Below, one piece after another: positions 1 through 5,123 of a stretch of DNA of 6,697 nucleotides. The notes under the pieces were generated by a model. It was not told where the DNA came from and ran no database searches. It saw only the letters and a program-made list of their open reading frames with translations. Position numbers and translations under genes: made by a program. The first letter of the stretch is position 1, and the number at the start of each line of letters is the position of its first letter. This DNA comes from an uncultured Nocardiopsis sp. Lineage in GTDB: Bacteria; Actinomycetota; Actinomycetes; Streptosporangiales; Streptosporangiaceae. The stretch covers positions 1-6,697 of the forward strand of contig CALGOD010000405.1 in the NCBI GenBank assembly GCA_937957845.1, in the 5' to 3' direction.

Positions 1-717
1 GGGCCACGGGAGGATCGTCTTGCGCCGTGACGGCCGGTGTAGGTGGGTGACACGCAGCGGCCGCGGGTCGTCCTCGTCGGGCACGGCGGTCATGGAGCCG
101 CGGCGGGCGCCCACGGCGCTGGCGATGCGCGGCACCTCTGACACCAGGTCCTCGGCCAGCTGGCCCTCGCGGACGCGGACGGTGTGCTCGGTGCGGTGCT
201 CGTCGTCCTTCTTGACGGTCCACCGTGATCCGGAGAACCCGAGCGCCTCGCGGAGTCCGCCCTTGTTCCACTTGTTGCGGATGGCCTGGGCGATGTCGGC
301 GGCCCCGCCGGTACGCACCGCGCGCCGCATGTTCCAGGTGAGCGCGAGCGGAATGCCCAGGAACACCCAGCCGTGGATCGTGGGGTCGGACAGCGGCCCG
401 GTGATGGTGCCTGCGATGGTCATGCCGCTGCAGGCGAGCACGGTGACCGTGGAGTGGATGCGTCCCACCGCGCTACGGGCGTGGCTGATGACCCAGGTGA
501 ATCCGGCCAGGCTGCATCCGGCGATCGCCTCGGTGGCGGTGACCCACGGCAGCAGGGTCGGGTCGCCGTAGTGGGTGTGCAGCAGGGCGCTGCCGCCGAC
601 CAGTGCTCCGCCGATGACGTAGGGCGGCACGAGCGGGCCGAGTGTGGACACGGCGCGGGCGGCGGCCCGGCGTCCGATCGCCTCGGTCATAGGGGTGATC
701 ATGATGTCCTTACCCAT
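1..717 (-). CDS. TraB/TraSA-like FtsK/SpoIIIE-type conjugal DNA translocase, N-terminal part (partial)
   Basis: The frame is open for 239 codons from the ATG at 717 to the left edge, so the C-terminal part lies outside the window. The start is fixed by a perfect AGGAGG (730-725), seven bases from the ATG. Seen: about four hydrophobic segments (roughly residues 31-48, 56-76, 89-106 and 115-129), then a soluble part with a basic REALGFSGSRW stretch near 156-166, an acidic stretch, and TILPWP at the edge. This order (membrane anchor, then a linker ending in a PWP-type motif just before the FtsK-like motor) is typical of actinomycete TraB/TraSA proteins, which pump double-stranded plasmid DNA between hyphae as membrane hexamers. 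The Walker A/B motor would begin just beyond the edge and is not seen, so the family call rests on the N-terminal architecture and the operon context. It is the last visible gene of the leftward operon, 16 bases after the preceding stop. Confidence 0.75.
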   Translation of the reverse strand, partial: MGKDIMITPMTEAIGRRAAARAVSTLGPLVPPYVIGGALVGGSALLHTHYGDPTLLPWVTATEAIAGCSLAGFTWVISHARSAVGRIHSTVTVLACSGMTIAGTITGPLSDPTIHGWVFLGIPLALTWNMRRAVRTGGAADIAQAIRNKWNKGGLREALGFSGSRWTVKKDDEHRTEHTVRVREGQLAEDLVSEVPRIASAVGARRGSMTAVPDEDDPRPLRVTHLHRPSRRKTILPWP

Positions 718-733
718 CGGTGTTCCTCCTTTC

Positions 734-1105
734 TCAGGCGAGCTGCTTGATGGTGAAGGCGTGCTCGGGCCTCTGCCGAGGCTCGGGCTCTTCCAGGAAC
801 AGTCCGTTGAACTGGCCGAGCAGGCTGGTGGCCCGGCCGCCGATCGCCAGGGCTGCGGCGCCCATAGCGTGCATCTCGCGGGAGACCCGCCAGGCGGCGG
901 CCCGCTGGTCCAGCCCCAGGAGCATGGGGCGGCGCGCGTCCCACTTCACGAACCGCAGAGCGACCTCCAGCATCTGGGCGCGGTCGTGGAGCTGCTGGGA
1001 GTTGCGGCGCGCCCAGGTCTGGATGTCGGACACGACCTGGGTGAGGATCTCGTTGTCGGTGATGTGCAGGTCCTCGGGGATCAGCAGGTCGGTGCGAGTG
1101 CTCAC
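734..1105 (-). CDS. Small helical protein of the transfer operon, unknown function (123 aa)
   Basis: The GTG start at 1105 overlaps the TGA of the preceding gene as GTGA and has an AAAGGAA ribosome site about six bases upstream. The protein is soluble and looks almost wholly helical. The N-terminal third is acidic (PEDLHITDNEILTQVV). The middle is basic and aromatic (WARRNSQQL, FVKWDARRP). An Ala/Gly-rich helix at about 78-96 is followed by an acidic-proline tail. No signal peptide, clear membrane segment or catalytic motif is visible. I do not recognise the family. Its place directly before the TraB-like gene, with translational coupling upstream, suggests a role in transfer or in spreading within the mycelium. 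That is inference from position only. Confidence 0.75.
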   Translation of the reverse strand: MSTRTDLLIPEDLHITDNEILTQVVSDIQTWARRNSQQLHDRAQMLEVALRFVKWDARRPMLLGLDQRAAAWRVSREMHAMGAAALAIGGRATSLLGQFNGLFLEEPEPRQRPEHAFTIKQLA

Positions 1106-1314
1106 GGGTGGTTCCTTTCGTTGATGGACCGGCGGGGCCGGTGCGAGGTCATGGGGGTGCGGCGCCAGATCTCGCCCAGGGCGGCGGCGACGCGGATGAT
1201 CTGGTGGTGGACAGGACGGGTGCCGAGCAGGGCCGCGACCGTGACGTCGATGCCGATCAGCAGGTCCTCGACGATGCGGCCCGCGTAGCGGAGGGCGGTG
1301 CGCAGGCCCCGCAT
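1102..1314 (-). CDS. Small hydrophobic/basic protein of the transfer operon (70 aa), Spd-like by context
   Basis: The start is taken at the ATG at 1314, two bases after the stop of the upstream gene, with GAGGGGG about eight bases before it. A GTG at 1320, in GTGA overlap with that stop, would add two residues but leaves too little spacing. The protein has a hydrophobic stretch at about residues 14-31 (IVEDLLIGIDVTVAALL), an amphipathic helix (about 36-50) and a strongly basic C-terminus (RPRRSINERNHP). One membrane-associated helix is plausible. Small hydrophobic and basic proteins of this kind occur next to tra genes of Streptomyces plasmids as spread (Spd) proteins, but no sequence family is recognised here. 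The frame stays open upstream to 1641, but that extension is Arg/Pro-rich and reads antisense-like, so it is not taken as coding. Confidence 0.6.
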   Translation of the reverse strand: MRGLRTALRYAGRIVEDLLIGIDVTVAALLGTRPVHHQIIRVAAALGEIWRRTPMTSHRPRRSINERNHP

Positions 1315-1316
1315 GG

Positions 1317-1598
1317 TCACCGCCCCCTCAGTGCCCGTCCGGCGGCGCGGACGCGACGCAGCGGCCGGCCGATGGCCCGGCGGATCGCCCCGTAGACGGC
1401 GGGGGCGACGAGCAGGGTGAGCAGCGCGGTGTAGGTCACTGCGGCCGGGGTGCCGGTGAGGCCGAGCAGGCCGTAGACGAGGCCGTAGACGCCCCCGGCG
1501 ACCAGGAGCAGCACGGCGACGGAGCCGAGGAACCGCTCGGTGGGGGTGCCCGCGGCCGAGCGGCGGCGGGAGCGGGAGGTGGTGCGGCGGCGTGCCAT
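1317..1598 (-). CDS. Small two-helix membrane protein of the transfer operon (93 aa), Spd-like by context
   Basis: The ATG at 1598 shares its A with the TGA of the upstream gene (TGATG), and GGGAGG sits five bases before the ATG, which fixes the start. The N-terminus is very basic (MARRRTTSRSRRRS). Two hydrophobic segments follow, at about 25-46 (FLGSVAVLLLVAGGVYGLVY) and 52-72 (AVTYTALLTLLVAPAVYGA), then an Arg-rich tail (RRVRAAGRALRGR). Basic residues at both ends flank a helical hairpin, so both termini probably face the cytoplasm. Size, topology and operon position match the small membrane proteins thought to act with TraB in intramycelial spread. No homologous family is recognised from sequence alone. 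Confidence 0.72.
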   Translation of the reverse strand: MARRRTTSRSRRRSAAGTPTERFLGSVAVLLLVAGGVYGLVYGLLGLTGTPAAVTYTALLTLLVAPAVYGAIRRAIGRPLRRVRAAGRALRGR

Positions 1599-1858
1599 CA
1601 CAGCCTCCCGTGCAGGACGTAGGACACGTAGTGGTCGGCACGGGCGGTGACCTGGTCGGGCATGGGCATGCGCTGGGGGGAGTAGCCCGCCAGCGTCCAG
1701 CCGAGTACGACCAGGCGGATGAGACGTGCGTCGGTGCCGTCCACGTGGCACGGCACGGCGAAGGGCGCGACCGTGGGCGCGGGTTCGGGTTGGAAGTTGT
1801 ACCGCGGTTCGGCCTCGGGGTCCGAGGTGCCGTTGGTGCTGTGTGGGAGAGTGGTCAT
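1598..1858 (-). CDS. First gene of the leftward transfer operon, unknown function (86 aa)
   Basis: The start is taken at the ATG at 1858, because translation further upstream would run into the leader hairpin and the promoter. The ribosome site is weak: AGAGGA lies 12 bases before the ATG. The first 35 residues are polar and Pro/Glu-rich (PEAEPRYNFQPEPAPTV) and probably disordered. Residues about 43-60 (DARLIRLVVLGWTLAGYS) form a moderately hydrophobic helix, followed by a short polar tail ending YVSYVLHGRL. No known family is recognised. It is the promoter-proximal gene, coupled to the next gene by a one-base overlap (TGATG). A later in-frame ATG is possible but would remove most of the protein. 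Confidence 0.65.
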   Translation of the reverse strand: MTTLPHSTNGTSDPEAEPRYNFQPEPAPTVAPFAVPCHVDGTDARLIRLVVLGWTLAGYSPQRMPMPDQVTARADHYVSYVLHGRL

Positions 1859-1890
1859 GCGCTGGTCTGGTCCTCTCAGATCTGGCGCGG

Positions 1891-1919
1891 CCCCCGACGA
1901 GATCGCACCTCGCCGGGGG
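1891..1919. terminator. GC-rich hairpin with a T-tract on the plus side, in the transfer operon leader
   Basis: CCCCCG/CGGGGG and CGAG/CTCG arms pair around one A-C mismatch, with a 7-base loop. On the plus strand it is followed by TTTCTTC, so it has the form of an intrinsic terminator for rightward transcription. On the minus strand it lies in the 5' leader of the transfer operon without a T-tract. It could insulate gntR from rightward read-through or act as a leader structure. Confidence 0.5.
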
Positions 1920-1939
1920 TTTCTTCGTACACGCTTGGT

Positions 1940-1968
1940 ATTACAACGCACATGGTGATGTACGTCAA
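1940..1968 (-). promoter_or_regulatory. Promoter of the leftward transfer operon
   Basis: On the minus strand, TTGACG (1968-1963) and TGTAAT (1945-1940) are separated by 17 bases, close to the vegetative consensus. The predicted start near 1933 gives a leader of about 75 bases before the ATG at 1858. The -10 region and the following bases, TGCGTTGTAATACCA, are identical over 15 bases to the promoter at 5217-5245. Confidence 0.72.
1941..1963. promoter_or_regulatory. 23-bp dyad operator over the transfer promoter (likely GntR-UTRA site)
   Basis: TTACAACGCA-N3-GGTGATGTAC is an imperfect inverted repeat (6 of 10 arm positions match) lying exactly between and over the -10 and -35 of the leftward promoter. 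The same 23-bp layout, with nearly perfect arms, covers the promoter at 5217-5245. Blocking the promoter at this spot fits a KorSA-like repressor encoded 64 bases away. Confidence 0.6.
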
Positions 1969-1983
1969 GCTTCCGTGTGTACT
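1955..1983 (+). promoter_or_regulatory. Weak candidate promoter of gntR with a second, degenerate operator (1960-1982)
   Basis: GTGATG (1955-1960), 17 bases, then TGTACT (1978-1983) face gntR. TGTACTACCA resembles the TGTAATACCA of the two strong promoters. The interval 1960-1982 is another 23-bp stretch with GTAC at both ends (arms otherwise degenerate) and shares four bases with the first dyad. It would allow autoregulation. The -35 match is poor. Confidence 0.35.
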
Positions 1984-2026
1984 ACCATTCGGTCACGAAG
2001 GATGATCCAGACCGAAGGGACCCACC

Positions 2027-2776
2027 ATGAGCCTCTACGGAGACATCGCCAGAAAAATCCAGCACAGAATTGAGGCCGGGGAGTTCGCGCGCGGCCAGGA
2101 GATGCCCCGCGAACAGCAGCTCGCCACCGAGTACGGCGTCGCCCGCCCGACGATCAACCGCGCGCTCGGCATCCTGCGGTCCGCCGGCCTGGTGCGCACC
2201 ACCCAGCAGGGCTCCTACGTCAACCCGATCCGCCCGATCCCGCGGATCGTGCCCGGACGGTTCCAGCCCGACTCCCGCAGCGCGCGGGAAGCACGCGGCG
2301 CGTTCGGGTCCGAGGTGCAGCGTCTCGGCTACACCCCGCGGGTGGAGCTGACGATGGTGGGACCGGCCGAAGCCCCGGACCACATCGCGGAGCTGCTGAG
2401 GCTGGACTCCAGTGAGGTGGTGGCCGTGCGCAAGCGCCGCATGTTCGCCGACGACTGGCCTGTCCAGCTCGCCACGTCCTACATCCCCTGGTCCATCGCG
2501 GCGGGAACCGCGATCGTCAACGAGGACACCGGTCCCGGTGGGACGTACTCGCGCCTGGCCGAGCTGGGCTACCCGCTCTCGGAGATCATCGAGGAGATCG
2601 TGCCGCCGCGGCAGCCGTCCGATGAGGAGGTGGAGACGCTGCAGATCGCGGAGGAGCAGCTCGTCTACGAGCTGACGCGGGTGGCGTACTCCGACGACCG
2701 GCCGGTGGAGGCGACGGTCCACATCATGCCGACGGCTCAGTGGATCTTGCGGTACGAGACTCCGGTGATGGGGTGA
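2027..2776 (+). CDS. GntR family (HutC/UTRA subfamily) transcriptional repressor, KorSA-like
   Basis: The protein has 249 residues, the usual size for GntR-UTRA regulators. Residues 1-67 form a winged helix-turn-helix with the GntR signature (MPREQQLATEYGVARPTINRALGILRSAGLV split over about 26-56, wing TTQQGSYV). Residues about 85-245 look like a UTRA effector-binding domain (GYTPRVELTMV, RRMFADDWPVQLATSYIP, RVAYSDDRPVEATVHIMP). The start at 2027 follows GAAGGGA, six bases upstream. In pSAM2 and related elements such a protein (KorSA) represses transfer genes and itself. The divergent transfer operon with a dyad over its promoter, and the same dyad at 5222-5244, support that role here. The ligand, if any, cannot be read from sequence. 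Confidence is high for the family and moderate for the KorSA-like role. Confidence 0.93.
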   Translation: MSLYGDIARKIQHRIEAGEFARGQEMPREQQLATEYGVARPTINRALGILRSAGLVRTTQQGSYVNPIRPIPRIVPGRFQPDSRSAREARGAFGSEVQRLGYTPRVELTMVGPAEAPDHIAELLRLDSSEVVAVRKRRMFADDWPVQLATSYIPWSIAAGTAIVNEDTGPGGTYSRLAELGYPLSEIIEEIVPPRQPSDEEVETLQIAEEQLVYELTRVAYSDDRPVEATVHIMPTAQWILRYETPVMG

Positions 2777-2815
2777 TGCTGAGCCCTTGACCGGCGGATA
2801 ACAGTTTGATGACCT

Positions 2816-2863
2816 GGGGCGGATCGCTGCGTGATCTGTCTAGACACGCGGAGATTCCGCCCC
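2816..2863. repeat. Large imperfect hairpin downstream of gntR
   Basis: GGGGCGGA (2816-2823) pairs with TCCGCCCC (2856-2863). After a one-base bulge TC pairs with GA, and further in GCGTG (2829-2833) pairs with CACGC (2845-2849) and TCT with AGA. There is no T-tract, so it is either a weak gntR terminator or structure in the rep leader. A short CGCGCC-TTTC-GGCGCG hairpin follows at 2866-2881. Confidence 0.5.
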
Positions 2864-2897
2864 ATCGCGCCTTTCGGCGCGCCGTTACTGTTCAGGC

Positions 2898-2933
2898 AAA
2901 AGAAGAAGGCGGGGAGGTAGCGACTCCCCGCCT
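2898..2933 (-). terminator. Leftward intrinsic terminator in the rep leader
   Basis: A perfect 10-bp stem (AGGCGGGGAG at 2907-2916, CTCCCCGCCT at 2924-2933) with a 7-base loop is followed on the minus strand by the T-rich tract TCTTCTTTTG (2906-2897). There is no T-tract on the plus side, so it terminates leftward transcription. No leftward gene lies between it and the terminator at 4533, which points to a local antisense transcript. Confidence 0.7.
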
Positions 2934-2967
2934 GAAGCTCAGGAACAACCCCGTTCTCTGAGTGTTC
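2898..2967 (-). ncRNA. Candidate antisense (counter-transcribed) RNA to the rep leader, about 70 nt
   Basis: The span runs from a predicted start near 2967 to the U-tract of the leftward terminator. The RNA would fold into two hairpins: CTCAG(A)GAAC-type arms at 2962-2938 (nine pairs, one bulge, 6-base loop) and the 10-bp terminator stem. A two-hairpin RNA of about 70 nt, opposite the untranslated leader and ending about 95 bases upstream of the rep start, has the form of plasmid copy-control RNAs. No recognised RNA family is claimed. The terminator is strong evidence; the promoter is weaker. Confidence 0.45.
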
Positions 2968-2973
2968 ACCCGC

Positions 2974-3002
2974 TTTACCGAATTGGAGTGAGACTGTGTC
3001 GA
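2974..3002 (-). promoter_or_regulatory. Candidate promoter of the antisense RNA
   Basis: On the minus strand, TCGACA (3002-2997, five of six to consensus) is followed after 17 bases by GGTAAA (2979-2974), a poor -10. The start would fall near 2967, just before the first hairpin of the antisense RNA. Confidence 0.35.
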
Positions 3003-3035
3003 GACTACCCCAGGGATACGACGGCCACGCATTCT

Positions 3036-3054
3036 GTGACGCTCGTCACGGAGG
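3036..3054 (+). promoter_or_regulatory. Small hairpin next to the rep ribosome binding site
   Basis: GTGAC-GCTC-GTCAC (3036-3049) forms a 5-bp stem directly before the GGAGG (3050-3054) of rep. An in-frame TGA at 3037 rules out a longer rep frame. The stem could limit ribosome access. This is inference from structure only. Confidence 0.4.
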
Positions 3055-3060
3055 TGGCCG

Positions 3061-4506
3061 GTGAACTACGAACTCCTGGAGATCCAGGCCGAGGACGACC
3101 CCGGCTTCGCCCAGGTGGGCCACTGGGTGAGCTTCTGTTTCGAGCTGAGCCCCCAAGCGCGCGCCCTCTACGTGATCATGTGCGCGTTCGTGAACCAGGT
3201 GCGCCGCAGGCGGGGAGACACCGACGTGTGGCCGTCCCTCGAACTCCTGGCGGTCCGGCTGTGCCGGGGCAGGGACGAGCCGGTGACGCCCGACATGGAC
3301 GAGCTGCTGCACATCGGCGCGATCGTCAAGAGGGGCCAGAAGACCGCGGACGGTATGCGGACGCGGAACATCTACGGCGTGCGGTTCACGCCGCCCCCGG
3401 GGTGGACCGGACCGGTCGAACTGGACGAAGTGATCGCTGCGGCCAAGGAGATCTCCGAGCAGGGACCGGAAGCGATCGTCGCGGCAGCCAAGACCGCGAA
3501 GCAGGTCCAGGCTGCCGCACGCGAAGCGCAGAAGGCGCTGCGTCGCGAGGAGAAGGCCACCCGCAAGAAGCAGGGGGCCGTACCCTCGAAAAGCGGGGTA
3601 CGTGACGACCAGGCATCCAACGATAAAATCGCAGGTCAGCACGTACCCTCGAAAAGCGGGGTACGTACCCTCGAAACGCGGGCCGCGCACCCTCGAAAAG
3701 CGGGGTCTAACAATACGAAGAAACAACACAGGGAGGAGGAGGACAGGAACGCGCGCGCGCGCGCGACCGATCCCACCCCTGGCCCCGACTCCATCTCCTG
3801 GGGGGTCCGCGGCGGTCGGGAGCTGCCGACCCAGGCTGACGCCGACGCGATCGCTGCGATCGCGACACGCTGTCTGCCCCGGGGCAGCGGCATCACTCCC
3901 GCCCAGCACCAGGAGCTGGCCACCGCACTGGCCACCGCCGTCGCCGCTGTCGAGAGCGACGGGTTCTGCAGTCGCGACGAGTTCATCGAGTGGCTCGGCC
4001 AGGACCTCATCCACGCCGACGGCCGCCCCCGATGGCGCAAGGGCCTCGTGGAGGTACTGACGTGGCGGCTCAACCCGGCGAACTACCGGCTGCAGATCAT
4101 CGGCTGGCGTGCTCGGCAGCGTGCCGAAGACCCGGCGAGCGGTCCTCAAGGGGATCAGGAGCCGTTCGACCTGAAGTCGAAACCGGCGTCGCCGGGAGTG
4201 TGCGGTGTGCACCGGACCACCCTGACCCCGGAATCCCGGTGCATGGTCTGCGACTCCGAAGAAGCGGATGCCCGGGCTACCGAGGACCCCGACGAGATCG
4301 CGCGCATCATCCAGGAAGCGCTGGATCCGACCGACGGCGACAGCTCTTCGCCTGGAGCTGCTCCGCTCCCGCGAGGCTGGTGCCCGATCTGCGACCAGCG
4401 CCTGCTGCCCGATAGCACTCTGACCGGGTTCCTGCCGTGCCAGCCGTGCGTCAAGGCAGGACGCATCGGACAGTCTGAATCCGAAGAGGTGGCCACAGCG
4501 ATGTAG
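3061..4506 (+). CDS. Replication-initiator-like winged-helix protein with embedded iterons and a Cys-rich C-terminus
   Basis: 481 residues. The GTG start follows GGAGG by six bases, and an in-frame stop at 3037 excludes a longer form. Residues about 1-115 resemble the winged-helix N-terminus of actinomycete plasmid helix-turn-helix/Rep proteins (VWPSLELLAVRL, then DELLHIGAIVKRG, ending FTPPPGWTGP). Residues about 124-172 are a basic, Ala/Lys/Arg-rich helix. Residues 174-216 are encoded by the iterons, then come an Arg/Glu-rich linker and a helical domain at about 255-350. The C-terminus carries two Cys clusters, C381-x2-H384-x9-C394-x2-C397 and C441-x2-C444-x15-C460-x2-C463, likely zinc-binding. 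No helicase, polymerase or rolling-circle nuclease motif is visible, so it probably binds and opens the origin and recruits host proteins. The leader hairpins, the antisense RNA candidate and the internal repeats all fit a replication gene. A purely regulatory DNA-binding role is the alternative. Confidence 0.7.
   Translation: MNYELLEIQAEDDPGFAQVGHWVSFCFELSPQARALYVIMCAFVNQVRRRRGDTDVWPSLELLAVRLCRGRDEPVTPDMDELLHIGAIVKRGQKTADGMRTRNIYGVRFTPPPGWTGPVELDEVIAAAKEISEQGPEAIVAAAKTAKQVQAAAREAQKALRREEKATRKKQGAVPSKSGVRDDQASNDKIAGQHVPSKSGVRTLETRAAHPRKAGSNNTKKQHREEEDRNARARATDPTPGPDSISWGVRGGRELPTQADADAIAAIATRCLPRGSGITPAQHQELATALATAVAAVESDGFCSRDEFIEWLGQDLIHADGRPRWRKGLVEVLTWRLNPANYRLQIIGWRARQRAEDPASGPQGDQEPFDLKSKPASPGVCGVHRTTLTPESRCMVCDSEEADARATEDPDEIARIIQEALDPTDGDSSSPGAAPLPRGWCPICDQRLLPDSTLTGFLPCQPCVKAGRIGQSESEEVATAM
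3581..3707. repeat. Four iteron-like repeats inside rep (candidate origin)
   Basis: The unit TACCCTCGAAAAGCGGGGTA occurs at 3581-3600 and 3644-3663 (exact), 3666-3685 (diverged at the end: GAAACGCGGGCCG) and 3688-3707 (two end changes). The last three are spaced exactly 22 bases apart, two helix turns. The first lies 63 bases before the second. Each unit is also a dyad (TACCC/GGGTA). Because 22 is not a multiple of three, the copies are read as VPSKSGV, TLETRA and PRKAG, so the conserved thing is the DNA. Confidence 0.85.
3621..3631. repeat. A/T-rich mini-dyad between iterons 1 and 2
   Basis: CGAT-AAA-ATCG lies in the 43-bp gap between the first two iterons, in otherwise G/C-rich DNA. It may add bending or a host-factor site. 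It does not match a DnaA box. Confidence 0.3.
3706..3730. other. A/T-rich stretch next to the iterons, candidate DNA unwinding element
   Basis: 25 bases with 8 G/C (32 percent), directly after iteron 4, in a window that is otherwise roughly 70 percent G/C. Iteron origins usually carry such an easily melted segment beside the repeats. It encodes SNNTKKQH, an atypical Asn/Lys-rich patch for this genome. Confidence 0.5.
3750..3765. repeat. (CG)8 alternating tract, Z-DNA-prone
   Basis: Sixteen bases of strictly alternating C and G, coding for ARARA in rep, lie 20 bases after the A/T-rich stretch. Such tracts can flip to left-handed DNA under negative supercoiling. They are also prone to slippage. 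Confidence 0.6.
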
Positions 4507-4532
4507 CGGTCCTGATCGCTATATCACGTAAA

Positions 4533-4561
4533 GGTGGGGGGCGATACGGGCGCCCCCCACC
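4533..4561. terminator. Bidirectional hairpin between convergent genes
   Basis: GGTGGGGGGCG (4533-4543) and CGCCCCCCACC (4551-4561) form a perfect 11-bp stem with a 7-base loop, between the rep stop and the stop of the leftward gene at 4563. The T-tract is short and only on the minus side (TTTACG). Position between two converging genes makes shared termination the natural reading. Confidence 0.75.
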
Positions 4562-4562
4562 C

Positions 4563-5123
4563 TCACCCCTGCTGGTCGCGGCTGTACCTCCCGCTGGGAT
4601 GGGCCGGGCCGTAGGCCACGATGCCGGGCAGCCGCCGCAGCTCCCTCGGCAGGTACGCCAGCATCGACCCGCTGACCCGAATCCCGGCGGCGATCCGGGC
4701 CGCGGCCCGCAGGATCAGCCCGTCCGGAGTGCGGTCGCGCCGCATTGGCGGCCCGTACTGCTGCCTGAGCCACACCACCGCCTCATCCCACGCCACCCGC
4801 ACCACGGTCGGGTCGACGGGGTCGCGGCGGAAGAACCTCATCACGAAGTGCGGCATGGACAGCCACGCCCGATGTCCGTTGCGGCGCGCCCAGTCCTCGT
4901 AGTCGGCCAGGAGCTGCAGGGCGTCGCGCTGCTGGGGATGCCCCTCGGCCGCAGTTCGCTGGGCGGTGGCCACGGCGTCGTCCACCAGGTGCTGGGGGTC
5001 GTCGTCCAGGGCGGGGACGGTGTCGGTGATCTCGATCGCGAGCTGGGTGTAGGTCGGGTGTCGGTGGCCCGGCGGCGATAGGACGTCCGGGCCGGTGTCG
5101 GAGGTATGCATACCTCCGATCAT
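4563..5123 (-). CDS. Uncharacterised protein (186 aa), convergent with rep
   Basis: The start is taken at the first ATG, 5123. A second in-frame ATG at 5111 (182 aa) sits inside a perfect palindrome with GGAGGT touching it, too close for normal use. Neither start has a well-spaced ribosome site. Residues 1-45 are polar and Pro/Asp-rich. About 46-80 form a charged helix (DDAVATAQRTAAE, LLADYEDWARRNGHRAW). A basic aromatic patch follows (HFVMRFFRRD, 92-101), then DPTVVRVAWDEAVVWLRQQYG and an Ala/Arg helix at about 136-165. It is soluble, with no membrane segment and no catalytic motif I recognise. The palindrome over its start suggests tight control, possibly by its own product. Coding bias is normal for the window. 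Its closeness to rep hints at a maintenance or replication helper, but this is a guess from position. Confidence 0.7.
   Translation of the reverse strand: MIGGMHTSDTGPDVLSPPGHRHPTYTQLAIEITDTVPALDDDPQHLVDDAVATAQRTAAEGHPQQRDALQLLADYEDWARRNGHRAWLSMPHFVMRFFRRDPVDPTVVRVAWDEAVVWLRQQYGPPMRRDRTPDGLILRAAARIAAGIRVSGSMLAYLPRELRRLPGIVAYGPAHPSGRYSRDQQG
5098..5119. promoter_or_regulatory. Perfect 22-bp palindrome over the start of the leftward gene
   Basis: TCGGAGGTATG and its exact reverse complement form an uninterrupted 22-bp palindrome covering codons 2-9 (from 5123) or the second ATG at 5111. As DNA it is an ideal two-fold operator. As RNA it could fold and hide GGAGG and AUG. A second palindrome, CCACATGTGG, lies at 5128-5137 just upstream. 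Confidence 0.6.

Noticed and set aside
20..571. Plus-strand frame of 183 codons over the transfer gene
   Set aside because: The minus strand has an open frame with AGGAGG, membrane segments and a family-like linker; the plus frame is Ser/Arg-rich shadow.
1982..2722. Minus-strand frame of 246 codons opposite gntR
   Set aside because: Antisense shadow of a clear GntR-UTRA gene; the translation is low-complexity His/Arg/Gly-rich.
2787..2815. TTGACC at 2787-2792 as the -35 of a rep promoter
   Set aside because: No acceptable -10 lies 16-18 bases downstream. The rep promoter could not be placed with confidence.
2988..3605. Plus-strand frame of 205 codons starting at a GTG before rep and overlapping it
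   Set aside because: Arg/Gly/Pro-rich composition typical of an out-of-frame reading of GC-rich DNA. Rep in the other frame has a better ribosome site and domain content.
3046..4212. Minus-strand frame of 388 codons opposite rep
   Set aside because: It mirrors the third-position bias of rep, has no ribosome site or domain, and crosses the iterons.
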